From contig CANQTI010000103.1 of the NCBI GenBank assembly GCA_947626725.1, forward strand, positions 1-6,727: a DNA stretch of 6,727 nt, in the 5' to 3' direction. This DNA comes from an uncultured Eisenbergiella sp. GTDB taxonomy: Bacteria; Bacillota; Clostridia; Lachnospirales; Lachnospiraceae. The position numbers and the translations under genes are program-made. Below the pieces are notes generated by a model. That model saw only the letters and a list, made by a program, of their open reading frames with translations. It had not been told where the DNA came from and ran no database searches. Shown here in pieces: positions 1 through 4,990 of this stretch (position 1 is the stretch's first letter; the number at the start of each line of letters is the position of its first letter).

Positions 1-9
1 GCTCTTGCC

Positions 10-693
10 ATGGAAAGGATGCCCCAGCCGGGTGAGATTTATCAGCATTTCAAAGGAAACCTTTATCGCGTCGTGACGTTGGCGCAGCATTCGGAGACGG
101 GTGAGGAACTGGTCGTATATCAGGCCCTTTACGGGGACTACCGCGTGTATGCCAGACCGCTTTCCCTGTTTGTGAGTGAGGTTGACCGTGAAAAGTATCC
201 GCATGAACAGGCGAAATACCGGTTTACGCTTATACCGGCCGGGGTGCCCGTACGGTCGGGGGAACTGCAGACTGGAGAGATGGGAACATCTTTCGAACCG
301 GAAGGAGAAAGCCGGAGGCCCGGGGATGAATTGCCGCAGCGGACTGCGGATGAACGGCTCCGGCAGTCTGGAGGCGAATCGTTCCGGCAGCCTGCGGACG
401 AACGGCTCCGGCAGCTTGAGGATGTACCGCCCCGTCAGACCGGGCAGGATCCGCAGGAAGAGGAAGAATTCCAGCTGGATCCCCGCCTTCTGGCATTCCT
501 GGATGCGGATACCTATGAGAAGAAGCTGGAGGTATTCGCTTCGCTTTACGGAAAAGCGGACCGCTCCATGCTCAACACGATCGCGGTTTCTCTGGATCTG
601 GAGCTGGAGGACGGCACGCCGGAGGAGCAGTATGATACGCTGAAGAACTGCCTGCTGACGTTGGAACGGTACGAATGCAACCGTCTGCGCTGA
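10..693 (+). CDS. DUF1653 domain protein with repeat linker and acidic C-terminal domain
   Basis: The N-terminal part (residues about 5-72) matches DUF1653: PGEIYQHFKGNLYRV, then VVYQALYGDYRVYARP, then a FVSEVDREKYP segment. The biochemical role of this small domain is unknown. Residues 102-149 are six imperfect 8-residue units rich in Arg, Gln, Asp and Glu, followed by an EEEE stretch and a compact C-terminal domain (about 154-227, from FQLDPRLLAFLDADTYEKKLEV to the end). That arrangement is familiar from clostridial DUF1653 proteins. No signal peptide or membrane segment is visible, so the protein is probably cytoplasmic. The start is uncertain: the frame is open to the window edge, ATG codons lie at 10 and 19, and neither has a well-spaced Shine-Dalgarno in view, so the true start may lie upstream. 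The TGA stop at 691-693 is clear. Family assignment is confident; function is not known. Confidence 0.82.
   Translation: MERMPQPGEIYQHFKGNLYRVVTLAQHSETGEELVVYQALYGDYRVYARPLSLFVSEVDREKYPHEQAKYRFTLIPAGVPVRSGELQTGEMGTSFEPEGESRRPGDELPQRTADERLRQSGGESFRQPADERLRQLEDVPPRQTGQDPQEEEEFQLDPRLLAFLDADTYEKKLEVFASLYGKADRSMLNTIAVSLDLELEDGTPEEQYDTLKNCLLTLERYECNRLR
313..456 (+). repeat. 24-nt in-frame tandem repeat (six units) in the DUF1653 gene
   Basis: Six consecutive 24-nt units encode RRPGDELP, QRTADERL, RQSGGESF, RQPADERL, RQLEDVPP and RQTGQDPQ. Units 2 and 4 agree at about 20 of 24 bases, while the others have diverged further. The array lies between the DUF1653 domain and the C-terminal domain, so it most likely encodes a disordered spacer. 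Because the unit is a multiple of three, changes in copy number would keep the reading frame. Confidence 0.8.
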
Positions 694-807
694 GAAAGCG
701 GCAAAGCTTCCGGGACACGCCGGGCGCACAGATCTGACGGAGGCGGGAATGCGTTCTGTTGCGGTGCCGTGAAAAGGTTTCCTTCCGAAAAGGTTTCTTC
801 CCAGGGG
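694..807. other. Intergenic region, proximal part
   Basis: No gene is supported here. A GGAGG at 739-743 precedes an ATG at 749 that opens only a 7-codon frame (MRSVAVP, stop at 770-772). No rho-independent terminator is evident after the upstream stop codon. At 771-802 there are two near-identical 16-nt copies beginning GAAAAGGTTTC (14 of 16 bases agree), which may be outlying members of the 16-nt array that follows. Confidence 0.5.
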
Positions 808-920
808 ATGCGGTTTTAGGAGAATATGATCCTAAAGGGATGTGACCCTGAAGAAATATGATCCTGAAGAAATGCGTTTTTAAAAGTGATGTGTTTCTAA
901 AGGGATAAGATTCTCAAGAA
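808..920 (+). repeat. Degenerate 16-nt tandem repeat forming the 5' leader of the nucleotidase gene
   Basis: Seven units of exactly 16 nt start at 808, 824, 840, 856, 872, 889 and 905, with a single extra G at 888. An approximate consensus is ATRTGATYCTRAAGRR. Best matches are 14 of 16 (units 3 and 4), 13 of 16 (2 and 4, 2 and 6, 4 and 7) and 12 of 16 (1 and 5, 5 and 6). A pair of 16-nt copies at 771-802 may be older members. The period is not a multiple of three, so this is not coding repeat. The array ends directly at the GGAGG that serves the next gene. Two units contain TATGAT, a good -10 hexamer (825-830 and 857-862), but neither has a -35 partner at 17 nt. Confidence 0.85.
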
Positions 921-925
921 GGAGG
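921..925 (+). promoter_or_regulatory. Ribosome binding site of the 5'-nucleotidase gene
   Basis: GGAGG, inside AAGAAGGAGGG, lies 8 nt before the ATG at 934. It fixes that start and sits immediately after the last 16-nt repeat unit. Confidence 0.85.
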
Positions 926-933
926 GATTCGGC

Positions 934-1845
934 ATGGCGTACGATCTTGACGGCCGGCTTGTGATCGGTGTTTCCACGAGGGCCCTGTTTGACCTCACAT
1001 GGGAGAACGGCATTTTTGAAAAACAGGGGCTGGAAGCCTACTGTAAATATCAGATTGAGCACGAAGAAGAAATTTTGAGTCCGGGGCCCGGCTTTGAACT
1101 GGTGCGGTCGCTGCTGGCGATCAATGAGCTGCCGGGACAGCGGGAGCGGGTGGAAGTGGTCATCATGTCCCACAACAACGCGGACACCTCCGTGCGCTTT
1201 TTCCGCTCCATCGCATATTACGGACTTCACATCACCCGTGCGGTGTTTTCCGGGGGCAGTCCGCTGACGCCTTATCTCATCGCCTTCAAGACGGATCTGT
1301 TCCTTTCGGCGAATGAGGAAGATGTGCAGCAGGCGGTGGACAGCGGGATCGCGGCGGGGATCATCTGTACGGATGCCGGACACGGCTATGAAAAGCGCGC
1401 TCCTATCGGTCAGATCCGGATCGCGTTCGACGGGGACGCGGTGCTCTTTTCTGACGAGGCGGAGCAGATCTTTCAGCGGGAAGGGCTGGAAGCGTTTGAA
1501 GCGAATGAAAGAGAGAAGGCGCAGAGCCCTCTGGCGGAAGGCCCGTTCGCCCGTTTCCTGAAGACGATCGCGGCGCTTCAGCAGGAGTTTAAGGGAAAAG
1601 ATGTCCCGATTCGGACGGCACTGGTGACGTCCCGGTGTGCTCCGGCCCATGAGCGGGTGGTACGGACGCTGCGGGCGTGGAACGTGCGCATCGACGAATC
1701 CTTCTTTCTGGGCGGCGTTTCCAAACGGGATATCCTGGCGGCCTTCGGCGCGCATATCTTCTTCGATGATCAGGAGATACATACCGGCAAGGCGGCGGAG
1801 GTGGTTCCGGCGGCGCGGGTGCCGGGACGGCGCAAGGCCGGGTGA
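934..1845 (+). CDS. Cytosolic 5'-nucleotidase, cN-I type (PF06189)
   Basis: This protein is predicted to hydrolyse nucleoside 5'-monophosphates, in the vertebrate family chiefly AMP, to nucleoside and phosphate in the cytoplasm. The resemblance to human NT5C1A, recalled from memory, runs end to end: VSTRALFD (13-20), a YCKYQIEHEEE and SPGPGFELV region (36-57), SGGSPLTPYLIAFKTDLFLSA (106-126), FDGDAVLFSDE (165-175), SPLAEGPF (198-205), PIRTALVTSR (225-234), FFLGGVSKRDIL (257-268) and HIFFDDQ (274-280). HAD-type residues are in place: D166 and D168, T232/S233, K264 and the D278/D279 pair. Its 303 residues are close to the single-domain length of the family. The start is supported by a well-placed GGAGG. 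There is no signal peptide, unlike periplasmic UshA-type nucleotidases. The short basic tail (VPGRRKAG) is unremarkable. The actual nucleotide preference cannot be read from the sequence. Confidence 0.9.
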   Translation: MAYDLDGRLVIGVSTRALFDLTWENGIFEKQGLEAYCKYQIEHEEEILSPGPGFELVRSLLAINELPGQRERVEVVIMSHNNADTSVRFFRSIAYYGLHITRAVFSGGSPLTPYLIAFKTDLFLSANEEDVQQAVDSGIAAGIICTDAGHGYEKRAPIGQIRIAFDGDAVLFSDEAEQIFQREGLEAFEANEREKAQSPLAEGPFARFLKTIAALQQEFKGKDVPIRTALVTSRCAPAHERVVRTLRAWNVRIDESFFLGGVSKRDILAAFGAHIFFDDQEIHTGKAAEVVPAARVPGRRKAG

Positions 1846-2000
1846 AAGCGTACCAGCGCGCTCATTTGCGCTAAATCGTAGGCCGACTGGAGGGCTGCCG
1901 GCAAAGACCAGGTGAAGGCTAGATGAAGGCGCGGCTGCAGGAGAGCGTTCTGGGTACCGCCTGACAGGCTGGGGCCGGAAAAGCGGAGAGTGCGGAATCT
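1846..2000. other. Intergenic region between nucleotidase and SfsA-MutY genes
   Basis: This is a 155-base gap with no supported gene. A 5-bp inverted repeat (AGCGC at 1855-1859, GCGCT at 1868-1872) lacks a following T-run and so is not a convincing terminator. TGAAGGC occurs twice (1913-1919 and 1924-1930). No clear sigma-70 promoter is visible, so the downstream gene may be read from the nucleotidase transcript or from a promoter I cannot recognise. Confidence 0.5.
1985..1990 (+). promoter_or_regulatory. Probable ribosome binding site of the SfsA-MutY gene
   Basis: GGAGAG ends 10 nt before the ATG at 2001. It is a moderate Shine-Dalgarno. It supports this start, which also places the SfsA homology at its usual distance from the N-terminus. 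Confidence 0.6.
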
Positions 2001-2690
2001 ATGGAATATGATCATATCACGGGAGGAACATTCCTGGAACGGTCCAACCGTTTTATCGCCAGGGCAGAAATCCTGCGAAACGGTGAAAAGATGACAGAAA
2101 CGGTGCATGTCAAAAATACGGGCCGCTGTCAGGAACTTTTTGTGCCGGGAGCGGAGATTTATCTGGAAAAGAGCGCGAACGGAAACCGGAAAACGGTTTA
2201 CGATCTGGTCGGTGTCAGAAAGGGCGATGTCCTGGTCAATGTGGATTCGGCCGCACCCAATGCGGTCGTGAAGGAGTGGCTGGAATCGGGGGGATTCGCG
2301 GAGGACGTGACGCTGGTGCGTCCGGAAACCGTATATGCATCCTCTCGGTTCGATTTTTATGTGGAAGCCGGAGAGCGGCGTATATTTATAGAGGTAAAAG
2401 GCGTGACGCTGGAGAAGCAGGGCATCGCGCTTTTTCCTGATGCACCGTCCGAACGGGCGCTGCGGCATGTGGAAGAGCTGATTCGGGCGAAAGAAGAAGG
2501 ATATGAGAGCTGTATTCTGTTTGTCATACAGATGAAGGGCGTTTCCCGCTTTGAGCCGAATGCGCAAACACAGCCGGAGTTTGCGGACGCGCTGATCCGG
2601 GCGAAGGAGGCGGGGGTAAGGATCCTCGCCTATGACTGTCTGGTTTCGGAGAACAGTTTGAGGCTGGATAAACCCGTGCCGGTGGTTTTG
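2001..2690 (+). other. SfsA domain (PF03749) of the fusion protein
   Basis: The domain spans residues 1-230 and equals a stand-alone SfsA in length. SfsA was named in E. coli for stimulating sugar (maltose) fermentation and binds DNA; its C-terminal half has a restriction-endonuclease-like fold. The acidic and lysine residues of that fold are kept (D118, E131, K133), so the domain is not visibly degenerate. Confidence 0.88.
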
Positions 2691-3863
2691 GATGTGGAGC
2701 GGCAGAAACTGTTTTGCATTGCCAGACCGCTTTTGGCGTGGTATGATCTTTGCAGGCGGAAGCTGCCCTGGCGCGAGGAACCGACGCCTTATCGGGTATG
2801 GGTTTCGGAGATCATGCTGCAGCAGACCAGGGTAGAGGCGGTGAAGCCGTATTTTGAACGGTTCATGGAACGGCTTCCCGATATCGCGGCGCTGGCCGCT
2901 GTGGAGGAGGACGAACTGCTTAAGCTCTGGGAGGGGCTGGGTTATTACAGCCGCGCCCGCAATCTCCGAAAGGCCGCACGGCAGATCATGGAGCTGTACG
3001 GCGGACGGATGCCCGCCGACTGCGGAGCCCTGCAGAAGCTTTCCGGTATCGGAAGCTATACGGCGGGAGCGATCGCTTCCATCGCTTTCGGCTTGCCGGA
3101 ACCGGCCGTGGACGGCAATGTGCTGCGCGTCCTGGCGAGACTTCTGGAGGACGGAGAGGACATTTCCGACCCCGCGGTCAAAAAGAAGGCGGAGGAGCGG
3201 CTGCGTCCCGTAATGCCGAAGGACAGACCCGGCGATTTCAATCAGGCCCTTATGGAGCTGGGAGCCGTGGTATGCCTGCCGAACGGGGCGCCGAAGTGCG
3301 CACAGTGTCCGTGGCGGGATCTGTGCGGGGCGAACTGCAGCGGGACACAGGCGGAGTATCCGAAAAAGAGCGCTAAAAAGCCGCGCAGGATCGAAAATCG
3401 GACGATCCTGGTGCTGCGGGATTATCAGCGTGCCGCGATACGGAAGCGCCCGACAAAGGGCCTGCTGGCCGGGATGTATGAATTCCCGTCGCTGGAGGGT
3501 CATGCTTCGCAGCAGGAGGTGCTGGACTGGCTGAAGGATCAGGGCGTGCATGCTCTGCGAATTGAACGGCTCCCGGATTCGAAGCATGTTTTTACGCATA
3601 TCGAGTGGCATATGATCGGATATGCCGTCCGGGTGGATGAACTGGAACTGATGGTGGCGGACAGATCTTTGCTGTTCGTCAGGCCGGAGGAAACGCAGGA
3701 AAGGTATCCGATCCCCTCCGCTTTCGGTGCCTATGCGCAGTATCTGAATATCAGGACCGGCAAGGAGAATATAGAAAATGGGACCGGCAAAGAAAATATG
3801 AAAAACAGAACCGGCAGGAAAAGTATGAAAGACGGGGCCGGTGAGGAGAGAACGGAATCATGA
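2001..3863 (+). CDS. SfsA-MutY fusion: SfsA nuclease-like domain joined to A/G-specific adenine DNA glycosylase
   Basis: This 620-residue protein carries two complete family members in one uninterrupted frame. Residues 1-230 are SfsA: NTGRC at 39-43, SRFDFYVE at 115-122, FIEVKGVTLE at 129-138, FPDAPSERALRHVEEL at 145-160, and a VPVVL ending at 226-230. D118 and E131/K133 fit its PD-(D/E)XK-like fold. Residues about 239-584 are MutY, which removes adenine opposite 8-oxoguanine: WVSEIMLQQT with catalytic E270, GLGYYSRARN (312-321), helix-hairpin-helix LSGIGSYTAGAI with Y353 (347-358), PAVDGNVLRV with D371 and N373, an iron-sulfur motif C425-X7-C433-X2-C436-X5-C442, and a NUDIX-like 8-oxoG-reading domain with F531-T-H533. 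All expected catalytic residues are present. The linker is only about 10 residues, and no internal ribosome site is obvious. The tail (585-620) is a four-unit repeat. The next gene overlaps the stop. Each family assignment is firm; the joint role is inference. Confidence 0.93.
   Translation: MEYDHITGGTFLERSNRFIARAEILRNGEKMTETVHVKNTGRCQELFVPGAEIYLEKSANGNRKTVYDLVGVRKGDVLVNVDSAAPNAVVKEWLESGGFAEDVTLVRPETVYASSRFDFYVEAGERRIFIEVKGVTLEKQGIALFPDAPSERALRHVEELIRAKEEGYESCILFVIQMKGVSRFEPNAQTQPEFADALIRAKEAGVRILAYDCLVSENSLRLDKPVPVVLDVERQKLFCIARPLLAWYDLCRRKLPWREEPTPYRVWVSEIMLQQTRVEAVKPYFERFMERLPDIAALAAVEEDELLKLWEGLGYYSRARNLRKAARQIMELYGGRMPADCGALQKLSGIGSYTAGAIASIAFGLPEPAVDGNVLRVLARLLEDGEDISDPAVKKKAEERLRPVMPKDRPGDFNQALMELGAVVCLPNGAPKCAQCPWRDLCGANCSGTQAEYPKKSAKKPRRIENRTILVLRDYQRAAIRKRPTKGLLAGMYEFPSLEGHASQQEVLDWLKDQGVHALRIERLPDSKHVFTHIEWHMIGYAVRVDELELMVADRSLLFVRPEETQERYPIPSAFGAYAQYLNIRTGKENIENGTGKENMKNRTGRKSMKDGAGEERTES
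2715..3752 (+). other. MutY domain (HhH-GPD, 4Fe-4S loop, NUDIX-like) of the fusion protein
   Basis: Residues 239-584, about 346 in all, are close to a normal free-standing MutY. The order is six-helix barrel and HhH (about 262-400), Fe-S loop (425-442), basic linker with YPKKSAKKPRR (453-463), and the NUDIX-like domain (about 466-582). Two small departures from the textbook enzymes are a first Cys-Cys spacing of seven residues, where E. coli has six, and FTH in place of the FSH loop that contacts 8-oxoguanine. Confidence 0.9.
3753..3860 (+). repeat. 27-nt tandem repeat (four units) encoding the C-terminal tail of the fusion protein
   Basis: Four exact 27-nt units (3753, 3780, 3807, 3834) encode RTGKENIEN, GTGKENMKN, RTGRKSMKD and GAGEERTES. 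They fill the whole stretch from the end of the MutY fold to the stop codon. The tail is charged, polar and probably disordered. Identity falls from the first to the last unit. The last unit contains the GAGGAG ribosome site and the first base of the start codon of the next gene. Confidence 0.82.
3843..3848 (+). promoter_or_regulatory. Ribosome binding site of the glycosyltransferase gene, inside the upstream coding sequence
   Basis: GAGGAG ends 11 nt before the ATG at 3860, somewhat further than ideal. It lies in the last 27-nt repeat unit of the upstream gene. Together with the ATGA overlap it points to translational coupling. Confidence 0.65.
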
Positions 3864-4885
3864 AGCTGCTTTCGATTGCGATTCCCTGTTATAATTCCCA
3901 GGGATATATGATGAACTGCATCGAATCTCTGCTGCCCGGCGGGGAGGATGTGGAGATCCTGATCGTGGATGACGGGTCCACGGATGATACGGGCCGGATC
4001 GCGGATGCGTATGAGTCCAGATTTCCCGGGATCGTCAGGGCGATCCATCAGGAAAACGGCGGACACGGCGCGGCGGTCAATACCGGCATTGCGAACGCGA
4101 CGGGGTTGTTTTTTAAAGTTGTGGACAGCGACGATTGGGTAAAGGCGGAGGCATATCAGGCGATTCTGGAGACGCTGCGGGAGCTGGCCGGCGGGGAAAA
4201 GACGCTGGATATGCTGGTCAGCAATTTCGTCTATGAGAAAGAGGGAGAGCGGCGGAAAAAGGTCATGCACTACCGGCATATTCTTCCGGTGGGGCAGATG
4301 TTCACCTGGAAGGATGCGGGACATTTTATTCCGGGGAAATATATCCTGATGCATTCCGTCATTTACCGCACGAAGCTTCTGCGGGAATGCGGGCTGCACC
4401 TGCCGGAGCACACATTTTATGTGGATAACCTGTATGTGTATGAGCCGCTTCCCTATGTGCGCAACATCTATTATCTGGATGTGAATTTTTACCGGTATTA
4501 CATCGGGCGCGCCGATCAGTCTGTCAACGAGCAGGTGATGATCGGCCGGATCGACCAGCAGATCAGGGTGAACAGGCTGATGGTGGATTATTTCACCGAG
4601 AAGAAGGGCGCGATTGCCTCCAATAAGAAAATGGGGAGCTATATGCTCAGCTATCTCGATATCATCACGACGATCTCTTCCATCCTTCTGATCCGTTCCG
4701 GAACGGAGGAGGCGCTGGAGAAAAAGAAGGAGCTGCTCGCCTATATCCGGCAGAAGGACCGTTCCCTTTACCGCAAGTTGCGCTACGGACTTTTGGGCAA
4801 CTGCATGAACCTGCCGGGCAGGACCGGACGCTGGATCTCCGTGGAGGGCTACAAAATCTGCCAGAAATTCTTCGGCTTTAACTGA
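3860..4885 (+). CDS. Family 2 glycosyltransferase (GT-A fold)
   Basis: The protein is predicted to transfer a sugar from a nucleotide-sugar donor to a cell-surface or envelope acceptor that cannot be identified here. GT2 motifs are in order: IPCYN (8-12), IVDDGSTDDT (35-44), NGGHGAAVNTGI (66-77) and the metal-binding D-S-D-D in VVDSDDW (87-93). Further on, HTFYVDN (184-190) and NFYRYYIGRADQSVN (209-223) match a well-populated Firmicutes GT2 subgroup, as does the QKFFGFN C-terminus, so the 341-residue protein is complete. A hydrophobic stretch at about 262-278 may associate with the membrane, but no clear transmembrane helix is present. ATG overlaps the upstream TGA (ATGA at 3860-3863), which indicates co-translation with the SfsA-MutY fusion, although no functional link between them is evident. 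No terminator follows. Donor and acceptor are unknown. Confidence 0.9.
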   Translation: MKLLSIAIPCYNSQGYMMNCIESLLPGGEDVEILIVDDGSTDDTGRIADAYESRFPGIVRAIHQENGGHGAAVNTGIANATGLFFKVVDSDDWVKAEAYQAILETLRELAGGEKTLDMLVSNFVYEKEGERRKKVMHYRHILPVGQMFTWKDAGHFIPGKYILMHSVIYRTKLLRECGLHLPEHTFYVDNLYVYEPLPYVRNIYYLDVNFYRYYIGRADQSVNEQVMIGRIDQQIRVNRLMVDYFTEKKGAIASNKKMGSYMLSYLDIITTISSILLIRSGTEEALEKKKELLAYIRQKDRSLYRKLRYGLLGNCMNLPGRTGRWISVEGYKICQKFFGFN

Positions 4886-4916
4886 AAAGTTCTTCATTTT
4901 CGACGGGAAGAAAGGA

Positions 4917-4945
4917 TTGCCCGCGCCTGAAAAGTGTGCTAGAAT
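4917..4945 (+). promoter_or_regulatory. Sigma-70/SigA promoter of carB with extended -10
   Basis: The -35 is TTGCCC (4917-4922), the spacer is 17 nt, and the -10 is TAGAAT (4940-4945) preceded by TGC (4937-4939), a TGn extended -10. Transcription would start near 4952, about 40 nt before the carB ATG. Confidence 0.8.
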
Positions 4946-4972
4946 AGGTTGAGTTTTTTGGGGAATCAAAAG

Positions 4973-4978
4973 AAAGGA
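4973..4978 (+). promoter_or_regulatory. Ribosome binding site deciding the carB start
   Basis: AAAGGA ends 12 nt before the ATG at 4991. An in-frame ATG at 4979 directly abuts it and so has no usable spacing. The protein homology also begins just after the second ATG (KREDIHKVLIIGSGP), which favours 4991. Confidence 0.6.
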
Positions 4979-4990
4979 ATGGGTGAATTT

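Larger units (their letters stand above)
4886..4990. other. Intergenic region carrying the carB promoter
   Basis: This 105-base region contains a strong-looking promoter and a short leader. A TTCTTC/GAAGAA inverted repeat (4890-4895 and 4907-4912) lacks a T-run, so it is not a convincing terminator for the glycosyltransferase gene. The predicted leader of about 40 nt is too short for a PyrR-binding attenuator. Confidence 0.6.

Noticed and set aside
749..772. Seven-codon frame MRSVAVP with a GGAGG 5 nt upstream
   Set aside because: Too short to support as a gene, and no attenuator or regulatory theme accompanies it.
808..920. The 16-nt array as a CRISPR
   Set aside because: Units abut with no spacers, are degenerate, and are far shorter than CRISPR repeats; no cas gene is present.
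1855..1872. AGCGC/GCGCT inverted repeat after the nucleotidase gene as a terminator
   Set aside because: Only a 5-bp stem with an 8-nt loop and no following T-run.
1833..1930. Possible degenerate repeat of a CAAGGCCGGGTGAA-like segment at 1833-1850 and 1902-1920
   Set aside because: Only two loosely similar copies of about 18 nt separated by about 70 nt; this could be chance in G-rich sequence.
1770..3611. Long antisense reading frame (about 613 codons) opposite the SfsA-MutY gene
   Set aside because: Its translation has no recognisable domain and is rich in Arg, His, Leu and Pro as expected for the shadow of a G+C-rich gene. The + strand carries clear, complete families.
4890..4912. TTCTTC/GAAGAA inverted repeat after the glycosyltransferase as a terminator
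   Set aside because: A/T-rich 6-bp stem with an 11-nt loop and no T-run; the only T-run nearby (4954-4959) lies downstream of the carB promoter.
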